A stretch of DNA of 64,000 nucleotides from contig JBHGBD010000001.1 of the NCBI GenBank assembly GCA_041946825.1, positions 186,001 through 250,000 on the forward strand, written 5' to 3'. The DNA comes from CAZTHM01 sp041946825 (GTDB lineage Bacteria; Acidobacteriota; Terriglobia; UBA7540). Below are positions 30,930-37,721 of the stretch, piece by piece. The notes under the pieces were generated by a model, which was not told where the DNA came from, searched no databases, and saw only the letters and a list, made by a program, of their open reading frames with translations. Position 1 is the stretch's first letter, and the number at the start of each line of letters is the position of its first letter. A program made the position numbers and the translations under genes.

Positions 30930-32204
30930 TCATAAACAGGCGGCTGCGCGGTCGAGTAGAAGCTTTCGTTCGCGGGCATTGCGAGCGAGCGCCGCCGCGC
31001 GTGCGAATTCGGCCCGGGCCTCGTCCGTGCGGCCGAGTTTGGCGAGCAAGTCTCCGCGCACGCTCGGCAGGAGATGGTAAGCCTTGAGCGACGGCTCCGA
31101 GGTCAGCGCGTCAATCAGCTCAAGCCCGGCGGCCGGGCCGAACGCCATCGCCACCGCGACGGCACGATTCAGCTCGACAACGGGTGAGGGCGCAAGCTGG
31201 GCGAGTGCGTCGTAGAGTGCTGCAATTCGTTGCCAATCGGTCTCTTCGGCCGCGCGGGCGCGCGCGTGGCAGGCGGCGATAGCGCCTTGCAGCGTGTACG
31301 GGCCCAGCGTGCCGCCGAGCTTTTCCGCCCGCGCAAGCGCGGCGAGCCCGCGGTGAATGAGGAGTTGATCCCAGCGCGCGCGGTTCTGGTCGAGAAGCAG
31401 GACGGGCTCACCCGAGGGGCCCACGCGCGCCTTCGACCGGGACGCCTGAATCTCCATGAGCGCAACTAACCCGTGGGCCTCGGGCTCGTTCGGGGTAAGC
31501 TCGGCTAGGATTCGCCCGAGCCGCAGCGCATCTTCGCACAACCCTGGCCGCATCCAGTCGTCACCTTCGGTTGCCGTGTAGCCTTCGTTAAAGATCAGAT
31601 AAATCACTTCCAGAACCGACGAGAGGCGAGCGCCACGATCGGTCCCTCGCGGCAGTTCGAAGGGAACGTGAGCCTCGGAAAGCGTCCGCTTGGCGCGGAC
31701 GATTCGCTGCGCGATGGTGGGCTCGGGGAGCAGGAAGGCGCGCGCGATTTCCGCCGTTGTCAATCCGCCCAGCAGGCGGAGCGTAAGCGCCACGCGCCCC
31801 TCGGGAGAAAGGACAGGGTGACAGGCGGTGAAGATGAGGCGCAGGAGGTCGTCGCCGACATCATCGTCAATCGCGGAATCGAAGTCCGGCAAGGCCATCT
31901 GCGGCGTCTTGAACTCGCGGGCGACTTCCTCGGCCTTTCGCTCGTGAAGCTGTCTCCTGCGCAGGAGATCGACGGCGCGATGTTTCGCCGTCGCCATCAG
32001 CCAGGCGCCGGGATTGTCCGGAATGCCGTCGCGAGGCCACTGCTCGAGCGCCGCCACCAGAGCATCCTGCGCAAGCTCCTCCGCCAGCCCGACGTCGCGA
32101 ACCATCCGCGCGAGGCCGGCGATGAGCCGGGCCGATTCGATCCGCCAGACCGCTTCAATCGTGCGATGAACGTCTGTTTCCGTCACGGCGATAAACAACC
32201 GCAA
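30930..32204 (-). CDS. ECF42-type sigma factor with C-terminal extension
   Basis: The 424-residue protein has sigma regions 2 (residues about 15-80, with LAEELAQDALVAALEQWP and NPGAWLMATAKHRAVDLLRRR) and 4 (about 115-170, with LRLLGGLTTAEIARAFLLPEPTIAQRIVRAKRTL). A long C-terminal helical extension follows that contains LSSVLEVIYLIFNEGYTA. This is the ECF42 arrangement (DUF6596/COG4941), in which a TPR-like extension replaces an anti-sigma factor. ECF42 genes are known to sit with DGPF-type genes, and two lie directly upstream here. The promoters at 32712 and 33248 match the reported ECF42 signature, so it probably regulates itself and the DGPF genes. Confidence 0.88.
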   Translation of the reverse strand: MRLFIAVTETDVHRTIEAVWRIESARLIAGLARMVRDVGLAEELAQDALVAALEQWPRDGIPDNPGAWLMATAKHRAVDLLRRRQLHERKAEEVAREFKTPQMALPDFDSAIDDDVGDDLLRLIFTACHPVLSPEGRVALTLRLLGGLTTAEIARAFLLPEPTIAQRIVRAKRTLSEAHVPFELPRGTDRGARLSSVLEVIYLIFNEGYTATEGDDWMRPGLCEDALRLGRILAELTPNEPEAHGLVALMEIQASRSKARVGPSGEPVLLLDQNRARWDQLLIHRGLAALARAEKLGGTLGPYTLQGAIAACHARARAAEETDWQRIAALYDALAQLAPSPVVELNRAVAVAMAFGPAAGLELIDALTSEPSLKAYHLLPSVRGDLLAKLGRTDEARAEFARAAALARNARERKLLLDRAAACL

Positions 32205-32252
32205 GCCGGGGCTTGGTGTTCCCAGGCCCCGGCAATTTTCGCTCCCTCGGTC

Positions 32253-32633
32253 CTACTTGTGGCCACCCATGTCTTCCGGCCCGAAGATCTGGCGAACTTC
32301 GGTTTCGCCTTCCCATCCGGGCCAGTGCTTCAGGTGCAGCTCCATGAAGCGCAAGGCGCCCGCCACGGCTTCCTCTTTTGATTTCAAATCGAAGATGGCA
32401 AATCCGCCGACGACTTCTTTGGCCTCCGCGAACGGCCCATCGATTGTGGAGAGCTTGCCGCGTGAAATACGGACGTGTGTGCTCATTGCGGCCGGGGCAA
32501 GGCCCCCGCTGGCGACCATTGTCTTGCCACTCTTTGCGTCCTCTTCGACGAGTTTATTGATGGCGTCCATCAGTTCCTTGGGCGGAGGGCCTGAGAGCTT
32601 CTCTGCATGTTTGACCATCATCATGAATCGCAT
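32253..32633 (-). CDS. YCII-related DGPF-domain protein 1
   Basis: The 126-residue protein begins MRFMMMVKHAEKLSG and carries the signature TIDGPFAEAKEVVGGFAIFD, with DGPF central, plus WPGWEGETEVRQIFGPEDM near the end. YCII-like proteins adopt a ferredoxin-like fold; no enzymatic function is established. Its sigma factor gene follows 48 bases downstream. An ECF42-type promoter begins about 80 bases upstream, so the two form a small autoregulated unit. It is paralogous to the next DGPF gene. Confidence 0.88.
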   Translation of the reverse strand: MRFMMMVKHAEKLSGPPPKELMDAINKLVEEDAKSGKTMVASGGLAPAAMSTHVRISRGKLSTIDGPFAEAKEVVGGFAIFDLKSKEEAVAGALRFMELHLKHWPGWEGETEVRQIFGPEDMGGHK

Positions 32634-32711
32634 CGTTGTGTCTCCTTTGGACGTTGAATTCGAGGCCGGGCTTCGCGTGGCCTCCGCCGTTCGAGTCCCG
32701 GCTCTATTCTC

Positions 32712-32740
32712 ACGTCGAACGAGAGGCGGCGAGTTCGACA
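32712..32740 (-). promoter_or_regulatory. ECF42-type promoter for the DGPF1-sigma operon
   Basis: On the minus strand TGTCGA (32735-32740) and CGACGT (32712-32717) are separated by 17 bases. TGTCGA at -35 and CGA at -10 are the reported ECF42 promoter signature. The element lies just beyond the stop of DGPF gene 2 and about 80 bases before DGPF gene 1. The site at 33248 has the same geometry. Confidence 0.78.
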
Positions 32741-32747
32741 GCTTGAG

Positions 32748-33170
32748 CTATTTTTTCTTCGCCTCAACCTGGGCGCGCAGGCGCTCTTCGTGCTCTCGGA
32801 GCTCGGGCGTGAAGGCTTCGCCGAAGTCCTCGGCCTCGAAGACCTGGCGGATTTCGATCTCGGTGCCGCCGTCGAAGGGGGCGCGTTTCAGCCATTCGAT
32901 CGCCTCTTCTTTCGACTTGCACTGCCAAAGCCAGAAGCCGGCGATCAGTTCTTTTGACTCGGTGAAGGGCCCGTCGATTAGGGTGCGCTTTTTCCCTTCG
33001 AACCGCACTCTAACGCCCTTCGAGCTCGGATGGAGCCCTTCCCCGGCGAGCATCACGCCAGCCTTCACCAACTCCTCGTTGAATTTGCCCATGTCGGCAA
33101 GAAGTTTCGTGTCCGGAAGGACTCCCGCTTCGGATTCCTTGCTGGCAGGGACGATGACCATGAATCGCAT
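32748..33170 (-). CDS. YCII-related DGPF-domain protein 2
   Basis: The 140-residue protein starts MRFMVIVPASKESEAG and contains TLIDGPFTESKELIAGFWLW, the DGPF signature, then APFDGGTEIEIRQVFEAEDFGEAF. Its C-terminal tail is extended by charged residues (REHEERLRAQVEAKKK). The binding site AAAAGGAGAAAG precedes the ATG. It has its own ECF42-type promoter upstream. It and DGPF protein 1 are clearly related, and their leaders share AGAGCCGGG downstream of the promoter, which suggests duplication of gene and promoter together. Confidence 0.88.
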   Translation of the reverse strand: MRFMVIVPASKESEAGVLPDTKLLADMGKFNEELVKAGVMLAGEGLHPSSKGVRVRFEGKKRTLIDGPFTESKELIAGFWLWQCKSKEEAIEWLKRAPFDGGTEIEIRQVFEAEDFGEAFTPELREHEERLRAQVEAKKK

Positions 33171-33247
33171 GGTTCTTTCTCCTTTTAGGTTTGAGTTCCG
33201 AGCCGGGGCGGTCGCTCTCGATCACTTCAACCCCGGCTCTACCTGGA

Positions 33248-33276
33248 CGTCGAATGGGAGCCGGCCAGATCGACAG
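33248..33276 (-). promoter_or_regulatory. ECF42-type promoter for DGPF gene 2
   Basis: TGTCGA (33271-33276) and CGACGT (33248-33253) on the minus strand are separated by 17 bases, the same spacing as at 32712-32740. Downstream AGAGCCGGG is also shared by both leaders. The site lies about 80 bases before DGPF gene 2. Confidence 0.78.
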
Positions 33277-33392
33277 GCTCCGGGGTTTTTTCTGGAGCTT
33301 TTGGACGTCCATCGCGCCCGGATGATGTGGTGCCGAGAAAGCGTCATTGCAGGGCCTGGTCTCAGCAGTCGCGTTGAGTCCCTCGTAGTGCC

Positions 33393-33692
33393 CTAACCGC
33401 CGGCGATGGCGCCAACCACCATGAAGGGCTCCTTGCCGGCGGCGACGGCTTCGGGCAGCGGCGCGTCGGGAGATTCGTGCGTCAGGTCTTCCTCGCAGGC
33501 GAAAAAACGAAGAAAAGGCCGGCGCTGCAGCGTGATGTGATCGCGAATCGTTCCCTTGAGGGCAGGAAAGCGAGCCTCGAGCGCGTCAAGCACGGAGCGC
33601 TGCGTGACCGGACCCTGAACTTCAAGCTGCACCTCGCCCTCAACCTTGGCCAGGTTGCGCAGGTGGAAAGGAAGCGTGACTCGAATCACCAC
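33393..33692 (-). CDS. MoaD/ThiS-family ubiquitin-like protein
   Basis: The 99-residue protein has a beta-grasp MoaD/ThiS pattern: an N-terminal strand (VIRVTLPFHLRNLAK), the helix SVLDALEARFPALKGTI, and an end FMVVGAIAGG. The C-terminal Gly-Gly is the site that is adenylylated and thiocarboxylated in MoaD and ThiS. This suggests a sulfur-carrier or protein-modifier role. No MoeB/ThiF-type activating enzyme is adjacent. Its neighbours are a DUF1428 gene and a BNR-repeat gene. thiG lies 5 kb away and could in principle use a carrier of this type, but that is speculative. Confidence 0.8.
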   Translation of the reverse strand: MVIRVTLPFHLRNLAKVEGEVQLEVQGPVTQRSVLDALEARFPALKGTIRDHITLQRRPFLRFFACEEDLTHESPDAPLPEAVAAGKEPFMVVGAIAGG

Positions 33693-33701
33693 ACACCTCC
33701 C

Positions 33702-34064
33702 TCAAGCGCTGACCAGCACTTTGAACCCGCCGTAGGCCATGCGCTTCACGTCGAAGGGCATCGGCTTGTCCGCCATGCTGGCGGCGATGCGCGGGTCCTT
33801 CATCACTTTGGCATTGACGCGATCTCGGTGAGCGCGCGACTTGTAAACGATGAAGGAGAAGACAACCGTCTCGCCGGGTTTCATCTTGACTAATGGCGGG
33901 AAGGGGGCGCACCACGGCTTCTTCTTCAGGTCTTCGCCCACGCACTCCTTGTAGTCCAGCGCTCCGTGTTCGCGCCAGACCTTCCCGGCGATCTTTGCCA
34001 TGTGGCGATAAGCCGCCAGATTCTTCTTCGGAACAGGCAACAGAAATCCGTCCACGTAAGCCAT
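33702..34064 (-). CDS. DUF1428 family protein
   Basis: The 120-residue protein matches DUF1428: AYVDGFLLPVPKKNLAAYRHMAKIAGKVWREHGALDYKEC near the start and FSFIVYKSRAHRDRVNAKVMKDPR with PFDVKRMAYGGFKVLV at the end. The fold is expected to be a dimeric ferredoxin-like alpha/beta barrel related to YCII and antibiotic-monooxygenase types. No function is known. GAGGAGGGACG precedes the ATG at 34064. It starts 12 bases after the BNR-protein stop and ends 10 bases before the MoaD-like gene, so the three genes are probably co-transcribed. Confidence 0.85.
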   Translation of the reverse strand: MAYVDGFLLPVPKKNLAAYRHMAKIAGKVWREHGALDYKECVGEDLKKKPWCAPFPPLVKMKPGETVVFSFIVYKSRAHRDRVNAKVMKDPRIAASMADKPMPFDVKRMAYGGFKVLVSA

Positions 34065-34075
34065 CACGTCCCTCC

Positions 34076-35254
34076 TCAAGAAATAGTCTGGACCTCTACC
34101 GACAGCACGGCCGGAAGATGTTCGGCAATCGGCTTCCAGCTATCTCCGGCGTCGGGCGAGCAATAGACCTGCCCACCGGTGGTGCCGAAGTAGATTCCGC
34201 ACTTGTCGAGCGAGTCCACGGCCATGGCGTCGCGAAGCACGTTGACATAGCAGTCGCGCTGAGGCAGGCCCTTGGTGAGTGCCTCCCACTCGTTCCCGCC
34301 CGAGCGGCTGCGGAAGACTTGCAGCTTGCCGTCCATGGGGAAATGCTCCGAGTCGCTCTTGATGGGAACCACGTAGATGGTTTCCGGCTCATGCGCGTGC
34401 ACGTCGATGACGAAGCCGAAGTCGGTCGGCAGGTTCCCGCTGACTTCGGTCCACTGGTCGCCGGCGTTGTCGCTGCGCATGATGTCCCAATGCTTCTGCA
34501 TGAACAGCACGTTCGGCCGCGAGCCGTTCATCGCAATGTGATGGACACAGTGGCCGATCTCGGCGTTGGGGTCGGGGATGTATTGCGATTTCAGACCCTT
34601 ATTGATGGGCTTCCAGGTTTTGCCGCCGTCGTCGGTGCGAAAGGCGCCCGCCGCCGAGATGGCGATCACGATCTGGTCAGGGTTCCTGGGATTGATGAGG
34701 ATGGTATGCAGGCACATGCCGCCGGCGCCGGGCTGCCACTTGGGTCCGGTGCCGTGCCCACGCAATCCCGGCAATTCGCGCCAGGACTTCGCCCCGTCGG
34801 TAGTTTTGAAGATGGCCGCGTCCTCGACGCCCGCATAGACCGTGTCGGGATCCTTCAGCGACGGCTCGAGGTGCCAGACGCGCTTGAATTCCCAAGGATG
34901 CTGCGTGCCGTCGTACCATTGATGCGTGGTGAGCGGCTTGCCGGTTTCGGCGGAAGTGTCATAGGCGAATTTGTTGCTGATGCCGGCCGGGAATTCTCCG
35001 GGGCCGGGAACCTTCTCGCCCCCGGGCGTGGACCACGTCTTCCCGCCGTCGTCGGAACGCTGCAGGATTTGCCCGAACCAGCCGCTCGTCTGCGAGGCGT
35101 AGATGCGGTTGGGATCAGCGGGCGAGCCTTTCATGTGGTAAATCTCCCAGCCCGAAAAAAAAGGCCCGCTGACCTCCCACTTCTCGCGTTTGCCGTCCGC
35201 GGTCAGAATGAATGCCCCCTTGCGTGTTCCCGCCAGGACTCGTACTTTGCTCAT
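34076..35254 (-). CDS. BNR/sialidase-like beta-propeller protein
   Basis: The 392-residue protein has repeats of the BNR/Asp-box kind: RSDDGGKTW, KTTDGAKSW, RTDDGGKTW, RSDNAGDQW and CSPDAGDSW. It contains the opening VRVLAGTRKGAFIL, and a metal-rich motif around GHCVHHIAM. No signal peptide is seen. Sialidase activity is not supported, because the Arg triad and other catalytic residues are not evident. The family is often recorded as an exo-alpha-sialidase or WD40/YVTN/BNR-like protein next to a MoaD/ThiS gene (from memory). AAGGAGGAAGG precedes the ATG at 35254. Confidence 0.8.
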   Translation of the reverse strand: MSKVRVLAGTRKGAFILTADGKREKWEVSGPFFSGWEIYHMKGSPADPNRIYASQTSGWFGQILQRSDDGGKTWSTPGGEKVPGPGEFPAGISNKFAYDTSAETGKPLTTHQWYDGTQHPWEFKRVWHLEPSLKDPDTVYAGVEDAAIFKTTDGAKSWRELPGLRGHGTGPKWQPGAGGMCLHTILINPRNPDQIVIAISAAGAFRTDDGGKTWKPINKGLKSQYIPDPNAEIGHCVHHIAMNGSRPNVLFMQKHWDIMRSDNAGDQWTEVSGNLPTDFGFVIDVHAHEPETIYVVPIKSDSEHFPMDGKLQVFRSRSGGNEWEALTKGLPQRDCYVNVLRDAMAVDSLDKCGIYFGTTGGQVYCSPDAGDSWKPIAEHLPAVLSVEVQTIS

Positions 35255-35306
35255 TCCTTCCTCCTTCTTCTCATCAGAGATTGGAATTCGTTTTTGGTCG
35301 AAAGAC

Positions 35307-35717
35307 TCAATCATCCGCCTCGCAGTTAATCATCCACGGGATTCCAAACCGGTCCACCAGCATTCCGAACCGCTCCGCCCAGAAAGTCTTTTGAATCGGC
35401 ATCTGGATGGACCCGCCTTCCGCCAACGCTTGAAAGATGCGGTCAGCTTCCGCCGGATTCGCAATCTGCAGCGTCACTGAGAAACCTTTCGGTTGCACGT
35501 AGCGGCCCGGCGGAGCGTCATTTCCCATCAGGCAATTGCCGCCTACGGTCATGCGCGTGTGAAGAATCTTGCCGCGCCACTCGGCTGGGACCTGGTTTTC
35601 CGCGGGCGTCCCTGCATACGTCATGATGACTTCGATCTTTCCGTTGAGCAGCTTCTCGTAGAATTTGAATGCGCTTTCGCACTGACCGTTGAATGATAGA
35701 TAGGGATTCAGTCCCAT
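35307..35717 (-). CDS. PhnB-like VOC-family protein
   Basis: The 136-residue protein shows the PhnB-type VOC pattern: PYLSFNGQCESAFKFYEKLL at the start and IQMPIQKTFWAERFGMLVDRFGIPWMINCE at the end. It is a small glyoxalase-fold protein without assigned activity. GGGAGGTAAAG precedes the ATG. It is followed 52 bases later by the BNR-repeat gene, so it is probably the first gene of the VOC-BNR-DUF1428-MoaD run. No ECF42-type promoter was found upstream of it. Confidence 0.87.
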   Translation of the reverse strand: MGLNPYLSFNGQCESAFKFYEKLLNGKIEVIMTYAGTPAENQVPAEWRGKILHTRMTVGGNCLMGNDAPPGRYVQPKGFSVTLQIANPAEADRIFQALAEGGSIQMPIQKTFWAERFGMLVDRFGIPWMINCEADD

Positions 35718-35809
35718 CTTTACCTCCCTTCGTTAGTTGTTGACGAACAACGCGTCCCCGCGTTCCTCAGCCCTGAAACCGACGTGCTCCGTGATCTATC
35801 TTGCGGCAC

Positions 35810-35847
35810 GGGGCTCATTGCCCCTGTCTCAAGTCCCGAAGCGGGAC
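35810..35847. repeat. Twin-hairpin element between VOC and membrane-protein genes
   Basis: GGGGC-TCATT-GCCCC (35810-35824) is followed by GTCCCG-AAG-CGGGAC (35833-35847). The second hairpin touches the reverse-strand stop codon of the next gene (35848), so it can serve as its terminator. The layout of two adjacent hairpins is the same as at 17011 and 37255. Confidence 0.7.
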
Positions 35848-36300
35848 CTACATTCCTAACTGCAACTCACGCAATCTGCCGCCCACCCAGGCGGTCGGCG
35901 GCGCAAGGACGATGAGCGCGATGGGGTACCAGTGGGGCCCGAATTCGGGGCCGCGGTTCCACGTCGCCACCGCCCCGGCGGTCGCCAAAACCATCCCCAC
36001 GGCGCATCCCACCATGGCGTGCAGCATGGGCCGGCGAGGAGCGAGCCGCGCCGTAATGTAGGCGCCCGCAATGCCATAAATCGTGCGATAGACCGTGGCC
36101 AGCACAAACAGGGCTTCGCTCATCGCCTGGCCCCAGGGCGGAAAGATGCCGGCGGCGTGCATCACGGCGTCCGTCCCCAGCGAGAGGATCACCACCGCGA
36201 CAAACCCGGCGAAGATTGCGCCCACGCTGCGCCCGAGTCGGCGTGGGGCTCCATTTCGTTTTCCCGATACGGCCACAGCGATCGACGAGTCCGTGCCCAT
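35848..36300 (-). CDS. Four-helix membrane protein, function unknown
   Basis: The 150-residue protein has a charged N-terminus followed by four predicted membrane segments (about residues 26-46, 64-84, 92-112 and 122-142). The second half contains ARLAPRRPMLHAMVGCAVGMVLATAGA. No known family was identified. It begins 10 bases after the HxlR-type regulator stop on the same strand, so the two are likely one transcript and it may be the regulated partner. Confidence 0.7.
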   Translation of the reverse strand: MGTDSSIAVAVSGKRNGAPRRLGRSVGAIFAGFVAVVILSLGTDAVMHAAGIFPPWGQAMSEALFVLATVYRTIYGIAGAYITARLAPRRPMLHAMVGCAVGMVLATAGAVATWNRGPEFGPHWYPIALIVLAPPTAWVGGRLRELQLGM

Positions 36301-36309
36301 AAACCCTCC

Positions 36310-36795
36310 TCAGGATTTGTGCTGCGGCGCTGATGCCTCGCTGCCTGTGCGGCTAAATCTGGGTAACAGCGGAGTCGGATCGCGCTGTTCCCACCGTCGC
36401 CGGACTTCCGCGAGGACGGCCTCGCGGTTCTTCGCCATCTGTTCGATCACCCCGCAGGGAGCCTTCGTCTCCTCGTGCCGCCCTCCCCAGATCAGCAAGT
36501 CCAGTAATACCGGCGCCAGATCAATTCCTTTCTCGGTCAGCCGGTAATTCACTCTGCGCCGATCCGCCGGATCCGGCTCGGTGGTGATAATCCCGGTGGC
36601 CTGTAGCTTCCGCAGGCGGTCGGCCAGAATGTTGGTCGCAATCCCTTCGCCCGAATCTTCGAACTCACGAAACGTGCGGTAGGCGCGTACCATCATGTCC
36701 CGGATGATCAAGAGCGACCACCGGTCCCCGAGCGTCTCCAGCGAGATACTGACCGGACAGCCGGAACGACGTTTTAATCGAGTCTTCCCTGACAC
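36310..36795 (-). CDS. HxlR-family transcriptional regulator
   Basis: The 161-residue protein has the HxlR signature: KRRSGCPVSISLETLGDRWSLLIIRDMM with the conserved Cys, then FREFEDSGEGIATNILADRLRKLQATGIITTEPDPADRRRVNYRLTEKG. Such MarR-like dimers sense reactive electrophiles or formaldehyde. The start is a choice between GTG at 36795, which has AAGG upstream, and a TTG at 36831 lying in the palindrome at 36818-36832. The former is preferred because it leaves the palindrome upstream as an operator. The four-helix membrane protein gene follows. Confidence 0.82.
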   Translation of the reverse strand: MSGKTRLKRRSGCPVSISLETLGDRWSLLIIRDMMVRAYRTFREFEDSGEGIATNILADRLRKLQATGIITTEPDPADRRRVNYRLTEKGIDLAPVLLDLLIWGGRHEETKAPCGVIEQMAKNREAVLAEVRRRWEQRDPTPLLPRFSRTGSEASAPQHKS

Positions 36796-36817
36796 CCCGG
36801 CCACCTTAGCAACGTCA

Positions 36818-36832
36818 CTTGCAAATTGCAAG
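36818..36832. promoter_or_regulatory. Perfect palindrome upstream of the HxlR gene
   Basis: CTTGCAAATTGCAAG is a 15-base palindrome with a central A, centred about 30 bases upstream of the GTG start. HxlR proteins often repress their own operon from such sites, so it is probably its operator. Confidence 0.6.
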
Positions 36833-36903
36833 CAATATTTTCTGGTACGACGCCACCTTCTTTCTAGGGGCCTTCGGGGGAGGGTTGTGTCGGCGGACGG
36901 TTC

Positions 36904-37150
36904 TCAAATTCCCGCGTACCAGGAATAGCCGTAGTCCGGGCCGGGGGAGCCTTGGCCGCTGCCGAGGTTCTTGACTGAATCCACGACGGTAATGCGCGAA
37001 AGGAACTTCACGCTTTTGTAGCCAAGTTGCCGAGCCACCCTCATGCGGAGCGGCACTCCATGGGCGGTGGGCAGTTCGCGGCCGGTCCTCGACCTCGGCG
37101 TCGTGAACGACGACGGGCAACGGGAGTTGCACGATATAGGACATATTGTC
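36904..37150 (-). pseudogene. Remnant of a molybdopterin-dependent oxidoreductase (sulfite oxidase type)
   Basis: The frame reading to the stop at 36904 ends GVPLRMRVARQLGYKSVKF and GSPGPDYGYSWYAGI. These match the tail of a YedY/sulfite-oxidase-type enzyme, where the cofactor-domain end normally reads PLRLRV..LGYK and finishes GYAWYAGI. Upstream, a second frame gives SYIVQLPLPVVVHDAEVEDR, the preceding part of the same domain, so a frameshift lies near 37090. Before that the coding sequence is lost, and repeat-like sequence with twin hairpins begins. The rest of the gene is absent. A coherent but decayed fragment is more likely than a short functional protein. Confidence 0.65.
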
Positions 37151-37254
37151 TCTGCGAAGATAGCATACGAGTGTGGGGCAAGCAACCGGAGCCGCGACAC
37201 CCTGCAGGGGGCTCGTGGCGGCATGGCTTGTCCCCAGCCGCGCAGCACATGTAA

Positions 37255-37301
37255 GGGCAGGGCTAGTCCCTGCCCGAAGCGGGCGCCCATGAAGGGTGCC
37301 C
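37255..37301. repeat. Twin-hairpin element 5' of the pseudogene remnant
   Basis: GGGCAGGG-CTAGT-CCCTGCCC (37255-37275, eight perfect pairs) is followed by GGGCGCCC-ATGAA-GGGTGCCC (37281-37301, seven of eight pairs). It sits between the truncated enzyme fragment and the long heptamer array, where the missing part of the pseudogene would have been. This suggests the element or the event that brought it displaced the gene. Confidence 0.75.
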
Positions 37302-37424
37302 CTCCCAATCCGCATGGAGCGCCCCCGACGACGACTAGACTTCCTCTCAACATTGTCGGCCACTTACGATAGCCTAGATACCGAGATTAAAGCCCCGAAT
37401 GGTCAGCGTGGACAGAAGGGAGAC

Positions 37425-37536
37425 GAGACGAAACTCGACAACCGAAACTCGAAAACGGGAAACCGGCAATCCGAAATCCTATATCCAGAATCGTCAGCCC
37501 CGAGTCACGGGCCACGAATCTCGAATTGCGAGTCCG
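37425..37536. repeat. Heptamer tandem array, 16 units, longest in the window
   Basis: Sixteen 7-bp units run in unbroken phase for 112 bases. Examples in order include GAGACGA, AACTCGA, CAACCGA, AACTCGA, AAACCGG, CAATCCG, AAATCCT, GAATCGT, GAGTCAC, GAATCTC and GAGTCCG. The common pattern is N-A-(A/G)-(C/T)-C-(C/G)-N. The unit drifts, but the phase does not break. No gene occupies the surrounding region, about 36.8-37.7 kb, apart from the pseudogene remnant. Confidence 0.88.
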
Positions 37537-37721
37537 GACGGTGCTACAGGTGGGAGGGGGTTTGACCCACCAAGTCATTTCTTATCAATGGATTACACAC
37601 GCTGGGGTCAAGAATGGGTTAAGGAACAATCCGCAGAATCCAAGCTTGAAATCTGCTGCGCTCCAGTTCACCGGCGACCTCTATGCTAAAGCCGGACTGC
37701 GTCCGCGATGCCGCCAATCCG

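Noticed and set aside
34076..35254. Active sialidase
   Set aside because: Asp-box repeats are present, but the Arg triad and other catalytic residues were not seen and no signal peptide is visible.
36815..37363. 182-residue hypothetical protein
   Set aside because: The frame mixes a shifted part of the molybdopterin-enzyme fragment with repeat sequence, so a pseudogene is the better explanation.
37425..37536. CRISPR array
   Set aside because: The repeats have no spacer of constant length, units are 7 bp and vary, and no cas gene is near. It is a tandem array.
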